Source: Aureimonas sp. SK2 (GTDB taxonomy: Bacteria > Pseudomonadota > Alphaproteobacteria > Rhizobiales > Rhizobiaceae). From it: DNA of 64,000 bases. The notes below the pieces were generated by a model that was not told the origin of the DNA, searched no databases, and worked only from the letters and a program-made list of their open reading frames with translations. Of this stretch, positions 43,085 to 50,687 are shown one piece after another (within the stretch, counting starts at the first letter, position 1; every line of letters begins with the position of its first letter). Both the position numbers and the translations under genes were made by a program. The stretch lies in contig NZ_JAPZDS010000011.1 in NCBI RefSeq assembly GCF_029813115.1, positions 62,001 through 126,000 on the forward strand, read 5' to 3'.

Positions 43085-44416
43085 ATGTCGACGCCGAACC
43101 AGTCAGTGGCTTCGTCCACGGAAATGGAGCGCGACGCTCGTCTCGTCTCGACCGACGGTCACGTATCGCCCGGCGAGCTGGCGATCGGCGTCGTGATCGG
43201 ACGCGCGTCGGAGGCCTTCGACTTCTTCGTCTACGGCATCGCGTCGGTGATCGTGTTTCCCGCGCTGATCTTCCCCTTCACCGATACGCTGACCGGAACG
43301 CTCTACGCCTTCGCCGTCTTCGGTCTCGCCTTCGTTGCTCGGCCCTTCGGCTCGATTCTTTTCATGGAAGTGGACCGCCGGCACGGGCGCGGCGTCAAGC
43401 TGACGATCGCGCTGTTCCTCCTCGGCGGATCGACGGCGGCCATCGCCTTCATTCCCTCATACGAGTCGATCGGGATGTGGGCGGTCTTCTCGCTGATCCT
43501 GTTCCGGCTGGGTCAGGGCTTCGCGCTCGGCGGCGCATGGGACGGCCTGGCCTCGCTCCTGGCGCTCCACGCGCCGGAGAAGCATCGCGCCTGGTATGCG
43601 ATGCTGCCGCAGCTCGGCACGCCCATCGGCTTCATCATCGCGAGCTCGCTCTTCGCCTTCTTCTACCTCAACCTCTCGTCGGAGGACTTCCTCAGCTGGG
43701 GCTGGCGCTATCCGTTCTTCGTCGCCTTCACGATCAACGTCGTGGCGCTGTTCGCGCGCCTGCGCCTGATCGCCACCGAGGAATATGCCGAACTCTACCA
43801 GACGCGCGACCTGACCCCGGTCAGCGTCAAGGAGATCGTGTCCAAGCAGGGCAACGCGGTGCTCGTCGGCGCCTTCGTACCGCTCGCGAGCTTCGCGCTC
43901 TTCCACCTCGTGACCATCTTCCCGATCTCCTATATCGACCTCTTCTCGGACCGGTCGCCCGGCGAGTTCCTTCTCACGCAGCTCGGCGGCGCGGCCATCT
44001 GCCTCGTGTGCATCCTTCTGTCGGGATCGATCGCCGACCGGATCGGGCGGCGCACACATCTGGGCATCTGCGCCGGGGCGATCGCCGTGTTCAGCGTCGC
44101 GGCGCCGTTTCTTCTCGGCGGCGGCACGAACGGCCAGACGGCCTTCATCCTGATCGGCTTCGCGCTGCTGGGCCTGAGCCACGGCCAGTCGGCGGGCGCG
44201 GTGGCATCGAACTTCGCCAGCCGCGACCGCTATACCGGCTCGGCCCTGACCACCGATCTCGCCTGGCTGATCGGCGCCGGCTTCGCGCCGCTGGTGGCGC
44301 TTGGCGCGACGAGCCGCTTCGGGCTGGTCGCGGTGGGCATCTATCTCCTGTCCGGCGCGGTGTGCACGCTGATCGCGCTCCGGGTGAACCGCGAACTCCG
44401 CCTGCGCGCCGTCTGA
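43085..44416 (+). CDS. MFS transporter (metabolite:H+ symporter-like)
   Basis: A 443-residue transporter of the major facilitator superfamily, MHS-like branch. Twelve hydrophobic helices are visible; signature motifs are DFFVYGIASVIVFPALIF (helix 1), FGLAFVARPFGSILF with the loop DRRHGRG (motif A) and the repeated one in the second half, SGSIADRIGRRTHLG. Substrates of close relatives are organic acids and osmolytes; not known here. It is divergently transcribed from cyoA and often found beside cyo in Rhizobiales. Confidence 0.9.
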   Translation: MSTPNQSVASSTEMERDARLVSTDGHVSPGELAIGVVIGRASEAFDFFVYGIASVIVFPALIFPFTDTLTGTLYAFAVFGLAFVARPFGSILFMEVDRRHGRGVKLTIALFLLGGSTAAIAFIPSYESIGMWAVFSLILFRLGQGFALGGAWDGLASLLALHAPEKHRAWYAMLPQLGTPIGFIIASSLFAFFYLNLSSEDFLSWGWRYPFFVAFTINVVALFARLRLIATEEYAELYQTRDLTPVSVKEIVSKQGNAVLVGAFVPLASFALFHLVTIFPISYIDLFSDRSPGEFLLTQLGGAAICLVCILLSGSIADRIGRRTHLGICAGAIAVFSVAAPFLLGGGTNGQTAFILIGFALLGLSHGQSAGAVASNFASRDRYTGSALTTDLAWLIGAGFAPLVALGATSRFGLVAVGIYLLSGAVCTLIALRVNRELRLRAV

Positions 44417-44426
44417 TCCAGCGCGT

Positions 44427-44579
44427 TCAGCGAGTCAGGAAGGCGAAGACGAGGCCGCCGATCAGGACGTAGACGGCCAGGAAGACCATCAGCTTGGTCA
44501 TTCCCGTCCCCTCGCTGCCGCCGAAGAGGACGCGCCAGAACCTGAGGAGGAAGCTCGTTTCCTTGGGCATCGTGTCCAT
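44427..44579 (-). CDS. Small single-pass membrane protein, 50 aa
   Basis: A small protein: MDTMPKETSFLLRFWRVLF, then GGSEGTGMTKLMV and one transmembrane helix ending GGLVFAFLTR. Start chosen at 44579 because GGAGG lies five bases before this ATG; an in-frame ATG at 44591 directly abuts AAGGAG. It is in the gap between the MFS gene and the DUF2171 gene. No family recognised; the coding signal is good and the ribosome-binding site is strong. Confidence 0.65.
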   Translation of the reverse strand: MDTMPKETSFLLRFWRVLFGGSEGTGMTKLMVFLAVYVLIGGLVFAFLTR

Positions 44580-44638
44580 TTGGACCTCCATCTCCTTGAG
44601 AGGCCGGCACCGGAAGCGGCGCCGGCCTTTTCGGTGAG

Positions 44639-44941
44639 TTACGGACCGACAGCCGGCGAACCGGGCTCGGCGCCGTGTTCGCTGTCCTCCCCCGGCGCGG
44701 CGCCGACCGCTTCCACGCCCCATTCGTCGCGCGCCTGCACGGTCGTGCGGTTGAGGATCACCACGCCGTTCTGGACGCGGCCGACGCTGTCGAGATGGAG
44801 GAAGTGGTGCTCCCCGCCCGCCGCCGGATCGGTTCGGGTCAGCTTGATCCGGTCGCCGTCGAGATGATCGACGGTGCCGACATGGCCTCCGTCCGACCCT
44901 TTCACCTCCTGATGCTCGCGGATGCTTTCGCGTTCGACCAT
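44639..44941 (-). CDS. DUF2171 domain-containing protein
   Basis: A 100-residue protein matching DUF2171: IREHQEVKGSDGGHVGTVDHLDGDRIKLTR then HHFLHLDSVGRV, a PRC-barrel-like beta fold of about 75 residues, and an acidic tail. A GGAAGGGA sequence lies before ATG 44941. DUF2171 genes are often stress-associated in Rhizobiales; no function established. It diverges from the DHH phosphoesterase gene. Confidence 0.82.
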   Translation of the reverse strand: MVERESIREHQEVKGSDGGHVGTVDHLDGDRIKLTRTDPAAGGEHHFLHLDSVGRVQNGVVILNRTTVQARDEWGVEAVGAAPGEDSEHGAEPGSPAVGP

Positions 44942-45121
44942 GATCGGTCCCTTCCTGTGTGGGCGAGGGCTCGGCGCCCTCCATGCCTGCGGTCGCAATG
45001 GAAGCGCGCGCCGGCCGGTTCCGGAGACCGGAGGGGCAGTTGCATGGCTGGCAAGGAAGCCGAACGGCGGGAGCCGGAGCCGGCCTCCCGCGTTGACGAG
45101 CGCACGGGCAGCGGAGGATGT

Positions 45122-46183
45122 ATGGCAAAGAACGAGAGAGGCTTCGATCGCCCGGAGGCATTCGCCGCCGCGCTCGCCCGCTTCGACCCCGATCCGCTTG
45201 TCGTCTGTCACAACGATGCGGACGGCCTTTCGGCCGGCGTGACCCTTCGCAAGGCCATGGCGCGCGCCGGCCACCCGTCGGCCGTCCGCATCGTCGGCAA
45301 GGGCGAGAACGCCTATTCCGATGCCTTCCGCGACGAATTTGCGGGGCGGCCTCTGGGCGGGCTGGTGATCGCCGACCTCGGCGTCGCCCCGCGACTGCCG
45401 CGCGAGGACGTGCCGACGATCCTCGTGGATCACCACGTCCCGACCGGCCATCCCTCCGACGCCACGGTGATCAGCGGCGTCACGGACGACCCGATCCCGA
45501 CCTCCAGCCTTCTCGCCTACCGCTGCGCAAAGGCGCTGGGGCCGGCGGACGATCTTCTCTGGCTTGCCGCGATCGGCCTGATCGGCGATCTCGCCGACGA
45601 GGCCGGCTTTCCCGAGATGGCCGAGGCGCGGGCGCGCTACGGCATCACCGCGCTGCGCAAGGCGGCCTCGCTCGTCAACGCGCCGCGCCGCACGTCCAGC
45701 GGCGACGCCTCTGCCGCCTTCGCGCTCCTGGAGAAGGCGGACGGGCCGAAGGCTGTCCTGTCCGGCGAGCATGCCGAGACGGCTGGCCTCCTGGAAGCCA
45801 AGGCCGAGGTTGCGGCTGCGCTCGAGGCTGCGCGCAAGCTGCCGCCCAAGGTCGTCGGCGACGTCGCGGTGATCCGCTTCTCCTCGCCGTGCCAGATCCA
45901 TCCGCTGGTCGCGCAGGCCTGGCGCGGGCGGCTGAAGGACAGGATCGTCATCGCCGCCAATACGGGCTATCGGCCGGGCTGGGTGCATTTCGCGGCTCGC
46001 ACGGCCACGGACCGCGACATTCTTGCCTTTCTGGCCGAGCATCGCCCCGCAGGGGCCGACGAGCAGTACGGCAACGGCCATCGCGCGGCGTCCGGGGGAG
46101 CCCTGCGCGTGCGCGACTGGAACGCGTTCGCCGCGGGCCTCGGCTTCGGCCCGGAGATGGCCGTCGGCGACGAGGGCGCTTGA
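45122..46183 (+). CDS. DHH family phosphoesterase
   Basis: A 353-residue phosphoesterase of the DHH superfamily (RecJ, PDE and NrnA relatives). Motif I NDADGLSAG (Asp32, Asp34), motif II VIADLG, motif III VDHHVPTG (Asp103-His104-His105) and a C-terminal DHHA1-like motif NGHRAASG (318-325) bind Mn2+ and substrate. It may act on short oligonucleotides or cyclic dinucleotides; the exact substrate is unknown. The GGAGG of the ribosome-binding site is five bases before ATG 45122; in-frame upstream starts lack such a site. Confidence 0.88.
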   Translation: MAKNERGFDRPEAFAAALARFDPDPLVVCHNDADGLSAGVTLRKAMARAGHPSAVRIVGKGENAYSDAFRDEFAGRPLGGLVIADLGVAPRLPREDVPTILVDHHVPTGHPSDATVISGVTDDPIPTSSLLAYRCAKALGPADDLLWLAAIGLIGDLADEAGFPEMAEARARYGITALRKAASLVNAPRRTSSGDASAAFALLEKADGPKAVLSGEHAETAGLLEAKAEVAAALEAARKLPPKVVGDVAVIRFSSPCQIHPLVAQAWRGRLKDRIVIAANTGYRPGWVHFAARTATDRDILAFLAEHRPAGADEQYGNGHRAASGGALRVRDWNAFAAGLGFGPEMAVGDEGA

Positions 46184-46266
46184 ACGCCCGGCGCGATCCG
46201 TCGCAAGAAGGGGCCACCTGCCGGAACGCGCCGCGTTCCCGCCATCAAGCCTGGTCCCCGGAGCCC

Positions 46267-47469
46267 ATGTCCGCCAACGATCCCTTCCGCGCCACCCGCG
46301 CGCTCTTCGACCTGCCCGAGGGCGTGATCTATCTCGACGGAAACTCGCTGGGCGCCTTGCCCAAGGGCGTCTCGGCACGCGTCTCGGAGGTCATCGCGAA
46401 CGAATGGGGGCGCGAGTTGATCGGCGCATGGAACAGCGCCGGCTGGGTCGACCTGCCGCGCCGCGTCGGCGACCGCGTCGGCCGCCTGATCGGTGCGCCG
46501 GAGGGCACGGTCGTGATGGGCGATACCCTGTCGATTAAGGTCTACCAAGCGCTCGCCGCCGCACTGGACCTCGTGCCCCAGCGCCGGGTGATCCTGTCGG
46601 ACACCGGCAACTTCCCGACCGACCTCTATATGGCAGAGGGGCTGATCGCTTCGCTCGGGCGAGGCCACGAGTTGCGCGTGGTGGAGCCGGAGGCGGTGGA
46701 GGCCGCCATCGAGGAAAACGTCGCGGCCGTGATGCTGACGCAGGTGGACTACCGCACCGGCCGGCTCCACGACATGGCCGCGCTGACCGCCAAGGCCCAT
46801 GCGGCCGGGGCGCTGGCGATCTGGGACCTCGCCCATTCCGCCGGCGCGCTGCCGGTGGACGTTGCGGGCGCGAAGGCGGACTTCGCCGTCGGCTGCACCT
46901 ACAAATACCTCAACGGCGGGCCGGGGGCGCCGGCCTTCATCTACGTGGCACCGCATCTGGCGGAGTCGGCGCGCCCGGCTTTGTCCGGCTGGTTCGGACA
47001 CGAGGCGCCCTTCGCCTTCGAGCCCGCCTATCGTCCGGCGGCGGGCGTCGAGCGCATGCGCGTCGGCACGCCGCCGATCCTGGCTCTGGCCGCGCTCGAC
47101 GCGGCGCTGGACGTTTGGGACGGGATCGACATGGAGACGGTGCGCGCCCGCTCGATCCAGCTCGGCGAGCTGTTCATCCGGGCGGTGCAGGCCGCGGTTC
47201 CGGGTCTGGAACTCGCCTCGCCGAAGGGGCCGGCCGCGCGGGGCTCGCAGGTCTCGTTCCGGCACGCCGACGGCTATGCCGTCATGCAGGCGCTGATCGC
47301 GGAAGGGGTCATCGGCGACTATCGCGCGCCGGACATCATGCGCTTCGGCTTCACGCCGCTCTATCTCGGCGAGGACGAGGTGCGCCGGGGCGCGGCGATC
47401 CTCGCGGACATCCTGACGACCGGTCGCTGGGATACGCCGGAGTTCCGCCGCCGGAACAAGGTGACCTGA
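46267..47469 (+). CDS. kynU: Kynureninase
   Basis: A 400-residue PLP enzyme of fold type I that cleaves kynurenine to anthranilate and alanine. Typical sequences: IYLDGNSLGALP near the N-terminus, SDTGNFPTDLYMAEGL, the aspartate in WDLAHSAGALPVDV and the PLP Lys213 in GCTYKYLNGGPGAPAF, with the C-terminal RFGFTPLYLGEDEV. The tryptophan 2,3-dioxygenase gene usually paired with it is not in the window; the gene follows the DHH gene by 83 bases. Confidence 0.93.
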   Translation: MSANDPFRATRALFDLPEGVIYLDGNSLGALPKGVSARVSEVIANEWGRELIGAWNSAGWVDLPRRVGDRVGRLIGAPEGTVVMGDTLSIKVYQALAAALDLVPQRRVILSDTGNFPTDLYMAEGLIASLGRGHELRVVEPEAVEAAIEENVAAVMLTQVDYRTGRLHDMAALTAKAHAAGALAIWDLAHSAGALPVDVAGAKADFAVGCTYKYLNGGPGAPAFIYVAPHLAESARPALSGWFGHEAPFAFEPAYRPAAGVERMRVGTPPILALAALDAALDVWDGIDMETVRARSIQLGELFIRAVQAAVPGLELASPKGPAARGSQVSFRHADGYAVMQALIAEGVIGDYRAPDIMRFGFTPLYLGEDEVRRGAAILADILTTGRWDTPEFRRRNKVT

Positions 47470-47496
47470 CCGGCGGCGAAGCTCGGGGCGGGCGGG

Positions 47497-48222
47497 TCAG
47501 ACCGAGGCGCCGCCTTCCTGGTTCACGATCACGGTCGCGCCAGCGCTGGCGCGGTCGTAGAGGTCGATGATGTCGTGGTTCATGAAGCGCACGCAGCCCG
47601 ACGAGACCGCCTTTCCGATGGTCCACCATTCCGGCGTGCCATGGAGGCGATAGAGCGTGTCCTTGCCGTTCTGGAAGAGATAGAGCGCCCGGGCGCCGAG
47701 CGGGTTCTTCAGGCCCGGTTCCATGCCCTCGCGGTAGATCTCGAGTTCCGGCTGGCGGGCGATCATCTCGGCCGGCGGGGTCCAGCGCGGCCATTCGCGC
47801 TTGAACTGAACGCGGGCGCGGCCCTCCCAGGCAAAGCCGTCGCGGCCGATGCCGACGCCGTAGCGCATCGCCGTGCCGCCCGGCTGGATGAGGTAGGCGT
47901 AGCGCGTCGGCGTGTCGATGATGATCGTGCCGGGCTCCTCGGAGCCGGCATAGGCCACTTGGCGGCGCAGATAGCGCACGTCCATGCGGCGCAGGTCGAT
48001 GGCCGGGATCGTGTAGCCGCCATCCTGGATCGGGCCGTAGGCCGTCAGATATTCGGGATTCACGCCACCGGGGCCGGTGCCGCCGTTGAACGGCGTGAGA
48101 TTGGAGACGCGCGCGCGGCTGTCGGTGGTGCAGCCTGACAAGGCGAGGGCTGCGGCCCCGAGGCCGAGCCCCTGCAGAAGGGAGCGGCGCGACAGGGCGC
48201 GGGAAAATCGTTCGTCGGTCAT
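47497..48222 (-). CDS. L,D-transpeptidase, Tat-type lipoprotein (ErfK/YbiS/YkuD)
   Basis: A 241-residue L,D-transpeptidase. The N-terminus has a twin-arginine signal (SRRSLLQGLGLGAAALALS) ending in a lipobox LSGC (Cys31), suggesting a Tat-exported lipoprotein. The YkuD domain (about 90-240) holds GTIIIDT, HGTPEW (His194) and SSGCVRF (Cys210). Compared with the enzyme at 4636 this one has a 70-residue N-terminal extension with an YLRRQVAYAG strand. It links peptidoglycan stems or tethers outer-membrane proteins. ATG 48222 is chosen over the upstream ATG 48303 because the latter lacks signal-peptide fit. Confidence 0.9.
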   Translation of the reverse strand: MTDERFSRALSRRSLLQGLGLGAAALALSGCTTDSRARVSNLTPFNGGTGPGGVNPEYLTAYGPIQDGGYTIPAIDLRRMDVRYLRRQVAYAGSEEPGTIIIDTPTRYAYLIQPGGTAMRYGVGIGRDGFAWEGRARVQFKREWPRWTPPAEMIARQPELEIYREGMEPGLKNPLGARALYLFQNGKDTLYRLHGTPEWWTIGKAVSSGCVRFMNHDIIDLYDRASAGATVIVNQEGGASV

Positions 48223-48507
48223 GATCCAGCCAGAACTGGCGGCCCGTTCTGCCTTCTGTTCCGAGGGCTTGGGTTCGGGTCGCGTCAACATATGCGCCAG
48301 CAACGCGCCGGCCGGATGTTCGTTCCCAAGCCTTAAGGTCTCCTCACCGCCGCGCGAGCCGCGGAGAGATATTCCTCACGGCGGCGTGGTTTCGCAGCCC
48401 CCGAGGCTGACAAAGCGGGCTCGAGGCTCTAGCTAAAGGCCCGGTTTCAGCGCCCGTGCCGGGATCGAATCACACGGTGCGGGTTCGAGAGAAGAAGGAG
48501 ACGACCG

Positions 48508-49110
48508 ATGGCCTTCACCCTGCCCGAACTGCCCTACGCCTATGATGCACTCCAGCCCTATATGTCCAAGGAGACGCTGGAGTACCACCACGACAAGCAC
48601 CATCAGGCCTATGTCGACATGGGCAACAAGCTCGCCGCGGAAGCCGGTCTCGCCGACGCCTCGCTGGAAGAGGTGGTGAAGCAGTCCTTCGGCAAGAACC
48701 AGCCGCTCTTCAACAATGCCGGCCAGCACTACAACCACATCCACTTCTGGAAGTGGATGAAGCCGAACGGCGGGGGCAAGAGCCTGCCGGGCAAGCTGCA
48801 GACGGCGATCGACTCCGATCTCGGCGGCTACGACAAGTTCCGCAACGACTTCATCGAGGCCGGCAAGACGCAGTTCGGCTCCGGCTGGGCCTGGCTCGCG
48901 GTCAAGGACGGCAAGCTTCAGATCGCCAAGACGCCCAACGGCGAGAACCCGCTGGTGCACGGCGCGACCCCGATCCTCGGCGTCGACGTGTGGGAGCACT
49001 CCTACTACATCGACTACCGCAACGCGCGCCCGAAGTACCTCGAGGCCTTCGTCGACAACCTGATCAACTGGGACTACGTCCTGGAGCGCTACGAGGCCGC
49101 CGGCGCCTGA
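48508..49110 (+). CDS. sodB: Fe-type superoxide dismutase
   Basis: A 200-residue iron/manganese superoxide dismutase: MAFTLPELPYAYDALQPYMS at the start, metal ligands His27, His77 (HYNHIHFW), Asp160 and His164 (DVWEHSYYIDY). The N-terminal YHHDKHHQAYV and residues near the active site favour the iron form, as usual in Rhizobiales, but metal choice cannot be proven from sequence. The ribosome-binding site AAGGAG lies seven bases before ATG. A strong terminator follows. Confidence 0.92.
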   Translation: MAFTLPELPYAYDALQPYMSKETLEYHHDKHHQAYVDMGNKLAAEAGLADASLEEVVKQSFGKNQPLFNNAGQHYNHIHFWKWMKPNGGGKSLPGKLQTAIDSDLGGYDKFRNDFIEAGKTQFGSGWAWLAVKDGKLQIAKTPNGENPLVHGATPILGVDVWEHSYYIDYRNARPKYLEAFVDNLINWDYVLERYEAAGA

Positions 49111-49137
49111 TCGGCACGACACCGCCCGAAGATCCCG

Positions 49138-49163
49138 AAGGCCCCGCCGCGCGGCGGGGCCTT
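49138..49163 (+). terminator. Rho-independent terminator after sodB
   Basis: A perfect 13-bp inverted repeat AAGGCCCCGCCGC/GCGGCGGGGCCTT with a minimal loop, followed by TCTCGTT, 27 bases after the stop of superoxide dismutase. Confidence 0.85.
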
Positions 49164-49266
49164 TCTCGTTCCAAGCTCGTCCGCGACCATCGTACGGATG
49201 GACAGCCGACGAATTCCACTATTTCCTCCCTGGAAGCGTTCCAGATTCGCTCGGGAGAAATCGATC

Positions 49267-49722
49267 ATGTCGACGTGGAAGACGGGTTTTGCGGGTCTCA
49301 TCGTTTCTGCGGCGCTGCTGGCGCCGCTCCTGCCCGCGACGGCGCAGAACACCGATGTGATCGCCGAGCGCCAGCAGCTCATGAAGAACAACGCCGCGGC
49401 CGCTCGCGCCGCCAACGCCCTGATCAAGGGCGAGCAGCCCTACGATGCGGCCAAGGCGACGGAAATCCTCACCACGCTGAACACGGACGCCCAAAAGTTC
49501 GGTACCCTGTTCCCCGAAGATTCCAAGACCGGCGGCAAGACCGAAGCCGCTGCGGCGATCTGGGAGAAGCCGGCCGAGTTCGAAGCCGCCAACGCCAAGT
49601 TCGTCGCCGATACGCAGGCGGCGCTCGACGCGAAGCCGGCCGATGTCGAGGCCTTCAAGACGGCCTTCGCAGGCGTTGCCGCGAACTGCCAGAGCTGCCA
49701 CCAGCAGTTCCGCCAGAGGTAG
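49267..49722 (+). CDS. Cytochrome c' (class II c-type cytochrome)
   Basis: A 151-residue periplasmic cytochrome. A 27-residue signal peptide ends ATAQ; the mature part is a four-helix bundle with the heme motif CQSCH near the C-terminus (141-145), the hallmark of cytochrome c', which binds NO and CO and is linked to NO tolerance. AGAAATC-type spacing before ATG 49267 includes GGGAGA. The next gene starts 10 bases later, so both form an operon. Confidence 0.9.
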   Translation: MSTWKTGFAGLIVSAALLAPLLPATAQNTDVIAERQQLMKNNAAAARAANALIKGEQPYDAAKATEILTTLNTDAQKFGTLFPEDSKTGGKTEAAAAIWEKPAEFEAANAKFVADTQAALDAKPADVEAFKTAFAGVAANCQSCHQQFRQR

Positions 49723-49732
49723 GGAGCGGCGC

Positions 49733-50665
49733 ATGGCCGCGCGCGGGATCGTCGTCGCCCTTGGTGCGATCGTCCTCGCCGCCGGCGGGGCCTACGCCTT
49801 GACGACGCCGTCTCGTCTGCCGGCAGAGGCGGTCGCGGCAGACGGCAGCGGCGATGCGGCGCGCGGCGAGCGCCTGTTCCATGCGGGCGGTTGCGCTTCC
49901 TGCCATGCGCCTTCGGAGGGAGGCGGTGAGGGACCGGTAGTGCTCGCCGGTGGCCCGCCGCTCGTCACGAAGTTCGGAACGTTCCACGCGCCCAACATCT
50001 CGTCCGATCCGCAGGCTGGCATCGGTGCCTGGTCGCTGGCCGACTTCGCCAATGCCATGCAGCGCGGCGTCGGGCCGAACGGCGAGCCGCTCTATCCGGC
50101 CTTCCCCTATACGTCCTACGCCCGGATGACGCCGGGCGACATCGCCGACCTCCACGCCTACCTGATGACCCTGCCGGCCTCGAAGGCGGCCTCGCTGCCG
50201 AACGAACTCGCCTTCCCCTACAGCATCCGCCGCGGCGTCGGGCTCTGGCAGCGCGTCTTCCTCGACCCGTCGCCCGTGGTCACGTTGCCGGCGGATGCGC
50301 CGGAGCCGGTCAAGCGCGGACAGTATCTCGTGGAAGGACCGGGCCATTGCGGCGAATGCCATACCCCGCGCACGTTCGGTGGCCTCGGGGGGCTCGACCA
50401 TTCCCGCTGGCTGGCGGGCGGGCCGGCGCCGGAGGGCGAGGGCAGCATTCCCGACATCACGCCGGGCGGCGACATCGCCGACTGGTCGGAAAGCGACCTC
50501 GTGAATTACTTCGAGACCGGGTTCACGCCAGACTTCGACAGCGTCGGCGGCTCCATGGTGGCCGTCCAGAACAACCTGGCCAAGCTCCCCGCCGAAGACC
50601 GCGAGGCGATCGCCGCCTATCTCAAGGCGATTCCCGCCGTGGCGAAGGCGGGCGAGAGGAACTGA
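49733..50665 (+). CDS. Di-heme c-type cytochrome, membrane-anchored
   Basis: A 310-residue protein with an N-terminal hydrophobic segment (about 5-22) and two class I cytochrome c domains: CASCH (54-58) with NAMQRG...YTSYARMT, and CGECH (206-210), each with distal Met candidates (YARM; SMVAVQNN). The pattern of a CxxCH-type domain pair with GAWSLADFANAMQRGV matches cytochrome subunits of membrane alcohol or gluconate dehydrogenases, here without the dehydrogenase partner. It probably carries electrons in the periplasm; pairing with cytochrome c' upstream suggests a shared role in NO or radical stress. Confidence 0.88.
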   Translation: MAARGIVVALGAIVLAAGGAYALTTPSRLPAEAVAADGSGDAARGERLFHAGGCASCHAPSEGGGEGPVVLAGGPPLVTKFGTFHAPNISSDPQAGIGAWSLADFANAMQRGVGPNGEPLYPAFPYTSYARMTPGDIADLHAYLMTLPASKAASLPNELAFPYSIRRGVGLWQRVFLDPSPVVTLPADAPEPVKRGQYLVEGPGHCGECHTPRTFGGLGGLDHSRWLAGGPAPEGEGSIPDITPGGDIADWSESDLVNYFETGFTPDFDSVGGSMVAVQNNLAKLPAEDREAIAAYLKAIPAVAKAGERN

Positions 50666-50687
50666 CGCTCCCCTCGCACCCGTTTCA

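Noticed and set aside
42907-43119. An N-terminal extension of CyoA overlapping the MFS gene start
   Set aside because: Would remove the lipoprotein signal from the N-terminus and overlap the divergent gene; ATG 42906 fits the signal peptide.
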